From contig NZ_JASZYK010000010.1 in NCBI RefSeq assembly GCF_030317035.1, positions 217,578-281,577 of the forward strand: a stretch of 64,000 nucleotides of DNA. Reading direction: 5' to 3'. Positions 41,579 through 48,509 of the stretch are shown piece by piece. Position numbers and translations under genes: made by a program. This DNA comes from Variovorax sp. J22G73. Lineage in GTDB: Bacteria > Pseudomonadota > Gammaproteobacteria > Burkholderiales > Burkholderiaceae_C. The notes under the pieces were generated by a model that was not told where the DNA came from, searched no databases, and saw nothing but the letters and a program-made list of their open reading frames with translations. How positions within the stretch are numbered: position 1 is the first letter of the stretch; the number at the start of each line of letters is the position of its first letter.

Positions 41579-42544
41579 TCAGCGCAAGGGTGTTGCGGCC
41601 GGCAACAGGCTGCCGCGCCCCGCCAGCGCCAGCGTCTTGAGCACCAGCAGGCCGATGAAGACGTTGGCGGCCACGAACAGCACCGGCGCGAGCCATTCGA
41701 CCGGCCCCGCGGCGCCGCTGGCCAGCAGCCGCATCGCCAGCGTGGGGAGCGCCGCCACGCCGAAGCTGAAGGCCCAGTACGAGGCCGTGAATGGCTGCCT
41801 CGCAACCCACGGCAGCAGGCGCAGGAGCAGCAGCGCCTGGTACAGGCCGTAGCCCAGCAGGATCTGCGCGAACAGGTCGGGCGCGCCGCCGTTGATGCTC
41901 ATGTACGCCACGCCGCCGACCACCGGCGGCGCCAGCTGGATGCCGAGCACCGGGCGCAGCGCCTCGGGCAAGGGCTCCTGCACGGCCGCGCGGCCGAGCA
42001 CCAGCGATTCGATCGCGAGCCACAGGAACAGCCCCGCGCCGAAGAACAGCACGCCCAGGTGCGGCCAGCCGAAGGTGGCGGCCGCCGTGCCGGCGACGAA
42101 GTTCTGCGCCACCGCGGGCAGGTAGAGCGCGGGCGTGACCAGCTCGGGCTTGCGCCCGCCCTGCCACAGGCGCCCGTAGAGCCACAGCCCGAGCGCGAGC
42201 TGCGCGGCGACGGACGCCACGAACACCGCCAGCGCCAGGTGCGGCGCGTACGGCAGCAGCGCCATCGCCGCGAGCATGCTGGCCACCGGCCCCAGCGCGG
42301 CGAACGACGACTGCACCGGGTGGTTCATTTCGGCGCGCGCATCGACCGCATGGCGCAGCCACTTGCGGGCGTACAGCGCCAGCAACGCGAGCCATGCGGC
42401 AAGGCCGGTCCAGGTGACGGCAACGGCAATGTCCGGCGGCAGGTGCCACAGCGGCGTGGCCACGCGCCAGGCGTTGCCGAGCGCCAGCAAGCCGACGGCA
42501 ATGCCGAAAAAAGACACCGGGATGGGAGCGCGTGCGGAAGTCAT
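41579..42544 (-). CDS. TehA/SLAC1-family membrane protein (tellurite-resistance/dicarboxylate transporter type)
   Basis: The 321-residue protein has about ten hydrophobic helices in the TehA/SLAC1 pattern: FFGIAVGLLALGNAWRVA at the N-terminus, the MNHPVQSSFAALGPV loop after helix 2 and TASYWAFSFGVAALPTLA near residue 250. Members are anion channels, linked in E. coli to tellurite and quaternary-ammonium tolerance. ATG at 42544 is preferred to GTG at 42553 because GAGGTGA lies at the right distance before it. It is divergent from an AraC-type regulator gene, its probable controller. Confidence 0.87.
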   Translation of the reverse strand: MTSARAPIPVSFFGIAVGLLALGNAWRVATPLWHLPPDIAVAVTWTGLAAWLALLALYARKWLRHAVDARAEMNHPVQSSFAALGPVASMLAAMALLPYAPHLALAVFVASVAAQLALGLWLYGRLWQGGRKPELVTPALYLPAVAQNFVAGTAAATFGWPHLGVLFFGAGLFLWLAIESLVLGRAAVQEPLPEALRPVLGIQLAPPVVGGVAYMSINGGAPDLFAQILLGYGLYQALLLLRLLPWVARQPFTASYWAFSFGVAALPTLAMRLLASGAAGPVEWLAPVLFVAANVFIGLLVLKTLALAGRGSLLPAATPLR

Positions 42545-42656
42545 TCGGTTCACCTCGTGGAAGTCGGTGAATGCACTGTAGGCTTGCGCGGTGGTATTTT
42601 GAATGCTGTATCGAAGCTGAAAATTGCTTCATCGTCTCACCTGGAGCTTTCGTGCC

Positions 42657-43652
42657 ATGGACCCCTTGAGCGAACTCGTCGGCTGGCTCGCCCCGCGCGG
42701 CCGCATGGACCTGCGCTGCCTGTTCGGGCAGGACTGGGCGGCGCCGCACGCGCCCATCGGCCCGTGGCGCGCACCCTTTCACATCGTGCTGCGCGGGCGC
42801 TGCGAACTGTGGCTGCCGGCGAGCCGCACGCTGGTGCCGCTCGAAGAGGGCAACCTGGTGATCCTGCCGAGGGGCTCGGCGCATGTGCTGCGTTCCGTCG
42901 GGCGCGATGCCGAACTGCACGCAGGGGAAGTACAGGAAGGCCAGCCCGCGGTCCGGCTGCGGCGCGGCGCGCTGGTCGACCTCAAGACCAACCTGCGCCA
43001 ACCCGCGAAGGCCGACACCGACATCCTGTGCGGCGAGTTCGAGTTTCCTGGCCAGCGGCGCAGCGCCTTGCGCGAGGCATTGCCCGAACCGCTGGTGGTG
43101 CCGTTCGCCGGTCGCCCCGAATCGCCGTGGCTGGAGGCGCTGGTGCGGCTCATGGCGCACGAGATCGAGCAGCAGCGCCCGGGCGCGCAGGCCATCGTGG
43201 CGGAGCTGTCGGGCACGCTGTTCACGCTGGCGGTGCGCGCGCACCTCGAGACGCGGCCGGCGCTCGCGGGCGTGCTCGGGCTGATGGCCAGCCCGCGGCT
43301 GGCCGCCGGGCTGGAGGCCATGCTCGCGCACCCCGGCCAGGCGTGGACCGTGGCCTCCCTGGCCGAGCGCTGCCATATGTCGCGCGCCACCTTCGCGCGC
43401 GAGTTCGCGCGGCGCACGGGCACCGCGCCGCTGGCGTTGCTGACCACGCTGCGCATGGAGCTCGCGTCGCGGATGCTGGCGCAGGGCGGGCAGGACACCG
43501 CTTCCGTCGGCGAGGCGGTCGGCTACCGCTCGGAGGCCGCGTTCAACCGCGCGTTCACGCGCCATGCGGGCGTGACGCCGGGGCGCTTCCGCCGCGCTTC
43601 TTCAAATGCGGCAAGCACTGCGGGCGCTGCGGCCCCCGCGCAGGAAAGCTAG
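42657..43652 (+). CDS. AraC-family transcriptional regulator with cupin sensor
   Basis: The 331-residue protein carries an N-terminal cupin-type (AraC_binding) domain (FHIVLRGRCELWLPAS, LEEGNLVILPRGSAHVL, residues about 35-90) and a C-terminal double helix-turn-helix (WTVASLAERCHMSRATFAREFARRTG from about 222; VGYRSEAAFNRAFTRHAGVTPGRFRR at the end). The ATG at 42657 follows a CTGGAG ribosome site. It is divergent from the TehA-like gene, which it probably regulates. Its stop overlaps the msrB stop in a shared CTAG. Confidence 0.9.
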   Translation: MDPLSELVGWLAPRGRMDLRCLFGQDWAAPHAPIGPWRAPFHIVLRGRCELWLPASRTLVPLEEGNLVILPRGSAHVLRSVGRDAELHAGEVQEGQPAVRLRRGALVDLKTNLRQPAKADTDILCGEFEFPGQRRSALREALPEPLVVPFAGRPESPWLEALVRLMAHEIEQQRPGAQAIVAELSGTLFTLAVRAHLETRPALAGVLGLMASPRLAAGLEAMLAHPGQAWTVASLAERCHMSRATFAREFARRTGTAPLALLTTLRMELASRMLAQGGQDTASVGEAVGYRSEAAFNRAFTRHAGVTPGRFRRASSNAASTAGAAAPAQES

Positions 43653-44170
43653 GCCGCGCCCGGCGTGAACTTCATCGCCACGCCGTTCATGCAGTAGCGC
43701 AGCCCGGTGGGCTTGGGGCCGTCGTCGAACACATGGCCCAGGTGGCCGCCGCAACGGCTGCAATGCACCTCCGTGCGCGCCATGCCGAAGGAACGGTCGG
43801 TGTGCTCGCCGACGGCGTTGTCCATCGGCTTCCAGAAGCTGGGCCAGCCGGTGTGGCTGTCGAACTTGGTGGCCGAGGTGAAGAGCTCCAGCGCGCAGCC
43901 TGCGCACGCGAAGCGCCCGCTGCGGTGCTCGTCGTTCAACGGGCTGGTGTAGGGCCGCTCGGTGCCTTCCCGGCGCAGCACGTCGAACTGGTTGGCGTCG
44001 AGCAGCTTGCGCCATTCGGCCTCGGTGTGGGTGACCGCGAAGGTCTCGTTCTCCGCGGCCTGCGCCGGCCGGGAACTCCAGCCGAGCAGCCCCAGCGATT
44101 GGGCAATGGCCAGCCCCAGGGTCGAGGTTCCGGCGGCAATGGCAAAGCGGCGTCCAGTTTTCGGGGTCAT
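43649..44170 (-). CDS. msrB: Peptide-methionine (R)-S-oxide reductase with export signal
   Basis: The 173-residue MsrB reduces methionine-R-sulfoxide in proteins. Residues 1-40 are a Tat-like signal (TGRRFAIAAG, hydrophobic core, cleavage near PAQAAE), so it acts in the periplasm. The catalytic domain shows structural zinc pairs (FACAGCAL, HCSRCGGHLGHVFDDGP), the GWPSFW motif and the reactive cysteine in LRYCMNG near the C-terminus. A typical cytosolic MsrB lacks the leader. Reductant supply to the periplasm is not encoded nearby. It converges on the AraC gene, sharing the palindrome CTAG for both stops. Confidence 0.95.
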   Translation of the reverse strand: MTPKTGRRFAIAAGTSTLGLAIAQSLGLLGWSSRPAQAAENETFAVTHTEAEWRKLLDANQFDVLRREGTERPYTSPLNDEHRSGRFACAGCALELFTSATKFDSHTGWPSFWKPMDNAVGEHTDRSFGMARTEVHCSRCGGHLGHVFDDGPKPTGLRYCMNGVAMKFTPGAA

Positions 44171-44397
44171 GACAGGCCTTCGGTCGGTGGTGGGCGGAAT
44201 ATCGTTTTCGATATGTTTTGCTGGATACAACGATGTACATTCGCCGGTCGGCCGCGAGAGGGCGGTCGGGCAAATCCGCGACAGCGTTGCTTCTGCTAAT
44301 TCGGGCCGGACGGGCGGCGGGTTACAGAAGCGGAAAAGCACTGCGAGAACGCATGCCGCTGTGTCGAATTGAATACATCGAGGATGGAGACTTGGAT

Positions 44398-45483
44398 ATG
44401 GATGGGTCCAGAGGCTTGAAAGGTCTTGCTTGCGGCGTGGCCGCGCTCGTGCTCGCCGGATGCGGCGGGGGCGGAAGCGACAACGGCGCGGTGTTCATTC
44501 CGCTGGTGCCGGCGTCTGCGCCGGTGCCGGCTTCACCGCCGCCCCCGCCCCCGCCGCCACCGCCACCGCCTCCGCCGCCGCCGCCGCCACCCCCCGCGCC
44601 CCCGGCGCCATCTGTCCAGCTCGACGGCGCCATCGACCGGCCGGCCGCGCTCACCGAGGCCGATCTCGCGGCACGCACGCCCATTACGCAGACCGTCAAT
44701 TTCTCCAGCGGCAGCGGCGCCCAGGTGCACACCTACACCGGTGCCGGCCTGTGGCCGCTGCTGAGCGACGCCGGCCTGCAGCTCGATGCCGCGCGCAAGA
44801 ACGACGTGCTCGGCCGCTACCTGCTGGCCACGGGTGCCGACGGCTACAAGGTGGTGTTCGCGCTCGGCGAGCTCAGCCCCGACTTCGGCAACAAGCCGAG
44901 CGTGGTCGCCTACGCGGAGACCACCGGCGGCGCCTCGGCGCCGCTGGGCACCGCGGACGGCCCGTTCCGCGTGACGGCGCCGGGCGACGTGAAGGGCGGG
45001 CGCTACGTGTCGAACCTGGTGCGGCTCGACGTGGCCGCCGCGCCCGCGACCGCCGCGGGCGTGGGCGGCGGCGTGTCGGCCTCGTTCGCCGTGTCCGGCA
45101 AGGTGGGCACCGCGAAGAGTTTCACGGCGGCGGACCTGAAGGGCCTCACGGCGTCGCCCGATGTGACGGTGGGCGGCAACGTGTACAGCGGCGTCAGCCT
45201 GTGGTCGCTGCTGAACGGCCTGGGCCTGCCCACCACGCCCAAGAACGCCACGCTCGGCATGTACGCCGTGGTGACCGGCAGCGACGGCTACCGGGCCGTG
45301 CTGTCGCTGGGCGAGATCGACCCCGGCTTCGGCGGCAAGGCGGCGATGGTCGCCTACCAGATGAACGGCGTCGACCTCACCACCACCGGCTTCGCGCGGC
45401 TGGTGGTGCCGGGCGAGGTGAAGCAGGGGCGCTCGGTGTCGAACGTGATCGCCATCGAGGTGTTCTCGACGATCAGCCCCTGA
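44398..45483 (+). CDS. Polyproline lipoprotein with duplicated molybdopterin-oxidoreductase-like domain
   Basis: The 361-residue predicted lipoprotein has a lipobox (VLAGC, Cys near residue 22), a glycine/serine spacer, then an uninterrupted run of about 20 prolines near residues 45-65. Two homologous globular repeats follow (about 75-200 and 225-355), each containing a GLWPLL/SLWSLL segment and a DGYK/DGYR(V/A)V(L/F)xLGE(L/I) core. That pattern resembles the cofactor-poor Oxidored_molyb-like fold; no cysteine for Mo coordination is seen. Start 44398 follows a GGAGA site. The function is unknown. The duplication and polyproline spacer suggest a cell-surface binding role. Confidence 0.78.
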   Translation: MDGSRGLKGLACGVAALVLAGCGGGGSDNGAVFIPLVPASAPVPASPPPPPPPPPPPPPPPPPPPPAPPAPSVQLDGAIDRPAALTEADLAARTPITQTVNFSSGSGAQVHTYTGAGLWPLLSDAGLQLDAARKNDVLGRYLLATGADGYKVVFALGELSPDFGNKPSVVAYAETTGGASAPLGTADGPFRVTAPGDVKGGRYVSNLVRLDVAAAPATAAGVGGGVSASFAVSGKVGTAKSFTAADLKGLTASPDVTVGGNVYSGVSLWSLLNGLGLPTTPKNATLGMYAVVTGSDGYRAVLSLGEIDPGFGGKAAMVAYQMNGVDLTTTGFARLVVPGEVKQGRSVSNVIAIEVFSTISP

Positions 45484-45521
45484 GCATCACGCCGGTCAGG
45501 CCGCTCAGCCGTTCACGCCGT

Positions 45522-46418
45522 TCATGCCGGCACGGCGCGCCGGCGCCGCAGCGGCGCCTTCCACAGCTCCGCCAGCAGCACGCCGGCCACCGTCAGCACC
45601 CCGCCGACCGCGTGGTACGCCGCCAGCGATTCGCCGATGACCGCGGCGGCGATCAGCGCGGTGAACAGCGGAATCAGGTTGAAGAACATGCTCGCGCGGC
45701 TCGGGCCGATGTGCGCCACCGTGTGCATCCACAACAGCGGCGCGACCATCGAGGCGCCCAGCCCGGCGAAGCCGACCAGCGGCAGGTTGGCCGCCGAGAG
45801 GCCCGTTTTCGGCGAGAGCAGGTACAGCGGCAGCAGCACGATCACGGCGCACACGATCTGCAGGTACAGCAGCTGCAGCGCGGGCACGTTCTTCATGCCC
45901 CAGCGCTTGAGCAGGATCACGTAGACGGCGTAGGCCAGCATGGCCAGCAGCATCAGGCCGTCGCCCAGGTTGGCGCCGGTCTTCAGCAGCGTGCCCAGGT
46001 CGCCCGAGGACACCACCACCGCCACGCCCGCGATCGACACCAGCGAGCCCGCCACCGCGCCGGCCGTGAGCCGCTGGCCCAGCAGCGCGATCGACAGCGC
46101 CAGCACCATCATGGGCGTGAGCGAGCCGATGATGCCCATGTGCGTGGCCGTGGTGAGGTAGGCCGCGTAGTAGGCCAGGCTCTGGTAGACCACCATGCCC
46201 AGCAGCCCGAGCACGGCAATGCGGCCCAGCTGCGGGCGAATCGCGCTCCAGTTGCGCAGCACCGGGCGCAATGCCAGGGGCGTGAAGAGCAGGGCGGCCA
46301 GCAGCCAGCGGTAGAAGCTGATCTCGGCGGGCGCGATGGCGCCGGCGGCCATCTTGCTGACGACGGTGTTGCCCGACCAGATGACGATGGCGAGCAGGGG
46401 GAAGGCGTAGGGCCACAT
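45522..46418 (-). CDS. EamA-family (DMT superfamily) exporter
   Basis: The 298-residue protein has ten hydrophobic helices in two repeated EamA halves (first MWPYAFPLLAIVIWSGNTVVSKM, second from about residue 145 DGLMLLAMLAYAVYVILLKRWG). Motifs include FYRWLLAALLFTPLAL and the late GASMVAPLLWMHTVAHIGPSRASMFFNLIPLF. DMT members export amino acids and metabolites. The ATG at 46418 fits the family; upstream codons are in the divergent promoter region. An AraC gene lies divergent to it and is the likely regulator. The substrate cannot be inferred. Confidence 0.9.
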   Translation of the reverse strand: MWPYAFPLLAIVIWSGNTVVSKMAAGAIAPAEISFYRWLLAALLFTPLALRPVLRNWSAIRPQLGRIAVLGLLGMVVYQSLAYYAAYLTTATHMGIIGSLTPMMVLALSIALLGQRLTAGAVAGSLVSIAGVAVVVSSGDLGTLLKTGANLGDGLMLLAMLAYAVYVILLKRWGMKNVPALQLLYLQIVCAVIVLLPLYLLSPKTGLSAANLPLVGFAGLGASMVAPLLWMHTVAHIGPSRASMFFNLIPLFTALIAAAVIGESLAAYHAVGGVLTVAGVLLAELWKAPLRRRRAVPA

Positions 46419-46535
46419 GACGGGGAGCTTTCTTCGGGGTACGTGGCTATCATCGGTGCGTCTGTCCTGTGGCATATAGCTGAATCAGGACATATCGTCC
46501 GGCGATCCGGACGCTTTCAACCGGAGACCGCGCGC

Positions 46536-47354
46536 TTGCCCTCGTCCCTCCCCTTGCCCACTGTCGACACGACGCGCTACCTGCGGATCCAGAACGTGGA
46601 GGACCAGGAAGGCCCGTTCTATTTCCGCTACGACGAGTTCGGCGCCGACACGCTCGCCGCGCCGCACAGCCACAGCTGGGGCCACCTGAACTACGCCGCG
46701 CACGGCACCATGCAGATGGAAACCGAGGGCCTGCGCTTTCTCTCGCCGCCGCAGTACGCGGTGTGGATTCCGCCGAAGGTGGTGCACAGCTGCACCTTGC
46801 GCCACGCCATCGTCTACCGCTCGATCTATATCGCGCCCGGCCTGTGCGGCCAGCTGCCGGCCGAGGCGTGCACGGTGCGCATCAGCCCGATCATCCGCAG
46901 CGTGCTGGCCGATTTCGCGGCGCGCGAGCTGCACGTGCCCGCCACGCCCGCCGACCTGCGCCTGGCCCACGTGGTGGTCGACCAGCTGGCCGTGGCCGAG
47001 GTGCAGCGCTGCTATCTGCCGGCGGCGGCGTCGCCCGCGCTGGTCTCGGTGCTGGAGGCGCTGCAGGCCGAGCCCGGCGACCATCGCTCGCTGGCCGACT
47101 GGGCGCAGCGCGTGCACATGACCGAGCGCACGCTGGCGCGCCAGTGCCAGCGGGAGCTGGGCATGTCTTTCGGCGAATGGCGCCAGCGGCTGCGCTTCCT
47201 GCGCGCCATCGACGCGCTGGAGGCCGGGCGCACGGTGCAGGACATTGCGTTCGACCTGGGCTACAGCACGGCCTCGGCCTTCATCGCGATGTTCCAGCGC
47301 GAGGCCGGGACCACGCCGGAGCAGTACCGGCGGGAGTTCTGCGGGATCGCGTGA
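46536..47354 (+). CDS. AraC-family transcriptional regulator (cupin sensor)
   Basis: The 272-residue regulator has an N-terminal cupin (HSHSWGHLNYAAHGTMQM, SPPQYAVWIPPKVVHSC, about residues 38-90) and a C-terminal AraC domain (LADWAQRVHMTERTLARQCQRELG from about 187; IAFDLGYSTASAFIAMFQREAGTTPEQYRR at the end). The start is uncertain. The TTG at 46536 has a GGAG site 9 bases upstream and begins the codon-biased stretch; an in-frame GTG lies near 46440. It is divergent from the EamA exporter gene, which it probably controls. Confidence 0.87.
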   Translation: MPSSLPLPTVDTTRYLRIQNVEDQEGPFYFRYDEFGADTLAAPHSHSWGHLNYAAHGTMQMETEGLRFLSPPQYAVWIPPKVVHSCTLRHAIVYRSIYIAPGLCGQLPAEACTVRISPIIRSVLADFAARELHVPATPADLRLAHVVVDQLAVAEVQRCYLPAAASPALVSVLEALQAEPGDHRSLADWAQRVHMTERTLARQCQRELGMSFGEWRQRLRFLRAIDALEAGRTVQDIAFDLGYSTASAFIAMFQREAGTTPEQYRREFCGIA

Positions 47355-47379
47355 CCGCGTGACCGCGTGGCCGCGTGGC
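47348..47379. repeat. Four 8-base tandem repeats (CGCGTGAC/CGCGTGGC)
   Basis: Two CGCGTGAC and two CGCGTGGC units follow head to tail across the AraC stop codon and into the rnpB upstream region. The pattern matches the 8-mer repeats at 29893. Probably slippage-prone DNA without coding role. Confidence 0.8.
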
Positions 47380-47418
47380 CTCTTTGACTTTTGCGGGAAG
47401 GCGCTTTCCTCATGAGGC

Positions 47419-47424
47419 GATAAT
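47419..47424 (+). promoter_or_regulatory. Probable -10 box of rnpB (GATAAT)
   Basis: GATAAT lies 7 bases before the inferred 5' end of the RNase P RNA (about 47432), correct for a sigma-70 -10 element. A good -35 match at 17-base spacing is not seen; TTGACT at 47384 is too far upstream, so activity may depend on an extended or UP-type context. Confidence 0.6.
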
Positions 47425-47431
47425 CCGCCCC

Positions 47432-47790
47432 GTGGAGCACGCCAGACCGCCGCTGGTGCTGGCCCGCAAGGGGCGACGCCGCAAGGCGCCGTGTCGAAAG
47501 ACCGCACTGGAGGAACGTCCGGACTGCACAGGACAGCGCAGGAGTTAACGACTCTCCACCGTGAGGTGAGGATCAGAGCAACAGAGACGAGCCGATTCAG
47601 TTCGGGTGAAACGGGCAATCTCTGCGCGCAGCAACACCAAGTAGGCCAGTATCGAGGTGGTTCCGCTGAGCTGGCGGGTAGGTGGCATCGAGCCGTTTGG
47701 CGACAAACGGCCCAGAGTAATGGCGGTCACGTCGAGGGTTTCGCAAGAGGCCCTCGATGCACAGAATCCGGCTTATCGGCGAGCTTCACA
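47432..47790 (+). ncRNA. rnpB: RNase P RNA, bacterial class A
   Basis: About 358 bases with the conserved landmarks in order: closing helix P1 (GTGGAGC at 47433 with GCTTCAC at 47783), the GGAGGAACGTCCGGAC CR-I block, AGAGCAACAGAGAC, GGGTGAAACGGGCAATCTC, CCCAGAGTAATGGCGGTCAC and the final ACAGAATCCGGCTTAT. This RNA is the catalytic part of RNase P, which trims 5' leaders from tRNA precursors. The 5' and 3' ends are set from P1 pairing and may be off by a few bases. It precedes the MarR efflux operon, with which it is not expected to be co-regulated. Confidence 0.93.
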
Positions 47791-47800
47791 CTTTCTTTTT

Positions 47801-47825
47801 CGACGACGGCGCAATGCCGTCGTCG
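47801..47825. other. Strong hairpin just downstream of rnpB
   Basis: CGACGACGGC, loop GCAAT, GCCGTCGTCG forms a perfect 10-base-pair stem. A T-rich stretch (CTTTCTTTTT) lies before it rather than after it, so it is not a textbook terminator on the plus strand. It could still stop or protect the rnpB 3' end. Confidence 0.6.
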
Positions 47826-47930
47826 CGCATCCAGGGGCGCAACGCGGCGCCCGGTGCAATCCCTCTCATCTCCCCCAAAACGCCTCGTTGACCGTGCACG
47901 CCTGCACGGATCGGTAGAAACCCGTACAAT

Positions 47931-47948
47931 CGATAGCAAGCTAACTAT
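47931..47948. promoter_or_regulatory. Probable MarR operator
   Basis: An imperfect inverted repeat around CGATAGCAAGCTAACTAT (ATAG...CTAT arms with a nested TAGC-AA-GCTA palindrome) lies between a TACAAT -10-like word at 47925 and the GTG at 47961. MarR proteins commonly bind such dyads in their own promoters, so autorepression of the efflux operon is inferred. Confidence 0.5.
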
Positions 47949-47960
47949 TAGGCAACTACC

Positions 47961-48509
47961 GTGATCGATTCCGACCCCTCCCTGCCAACGCGCGAACAGG
48001 CGCTGATGCGGCTCGGCACGTCGCTCGCGGTGTTGCAGCGCGGCTACCGCGCCGCGGCCGACAAGGCGGTGGCGCACGTCGGCGTGTCGCAGACGCTGGC
48101 CTATCCCATCGTGATGCTCGGGCGCATGAACGGCGAGGTGCGCCAGGGCGTGCTGGCCGAGGCGCTGGGCATCGAAGGGCCGTCGCTGGTGCGCTCGGTC
48201 GACCAGCTGGTCGAGGCGGGCCTGGTCGAGCGCCGCGAAGACCCGGCCGACCGCCGCGCCAAAACGTTGCACCTCACCGACGCCGGCAAGGCCACCTGCG
48301 CCCCCATCGAGGCCGCCCTGACGCTGATGCGCGCGTCGTTGTTCGACGGCGTGGCCGATGCCGACGTGGCCGCCTGCCTGCGCGTGTTCGCGGTGCTGGA
48401 AGAGCGCATGGGCGTGCGCGCCGTGCAGAACCCGCCGGCGCCCCCGGCACCTTCCGCCCCGCCCACTCCGCCCACTCCGCCAGCCCCCCCGCAAGAAGGG
48501 CGCAAGTAA
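47961..48509 (+). CDS. MarR-family transcriptional regulator
   Basis: The 182-residue MarR protein has the winged helix at residues about 55-100 (RQGVLAEALGIEGPSLVRSVDQLVEAGLVERREDPADRRAKTL) and dimerisation helices at both ends. A proline-rich tail of about 25 residues (PPAPPAPSAPPTPP-like) is extra. The start is GTG. It heads the efflux operon, its stop directly abutting the next ATG, and should repress the operon until a small aromatic ligand binds. Confidence 0.93.
   Translation: MIDSDPSLPTREQALMRLGTSLAVLQRGYRAAADKAVAHVGVSQTLAYPIVMLGRMNGEVRQGVLAEALGIEGPSLVRSVDQLVEAGLVERREDPADRRAKTLHLTDAGKATCAPIEAALTLMRASLFDGVADADVAACLRVFAVLEERMGVRAVQNPPAPPAPSAPPTPPTPPAPPQEGRK

Noticed and set aside
44540..44620. 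The CCG/CCC-rich stretch as a possible CRISPR or structural repeat
   Set aside because: It encodes the polyproline spacer in frame and has no spacer-repeat periodicity.
44430..47354. 974-codon plus-strand frame covering the lipoprotein, the EamA gene and the AraC gene
   Set aside because: Only the final 272 codons (from 46536) look like a protein; the rest is shadow of the lipoprotein gene and antisense of the EamA gene.
47384..47389. TTGACT as the -35 box of rnpB
   Set aside because: The distance to GATAAT at 47419 is 29 bases, too long for a sigma-70 promoter.
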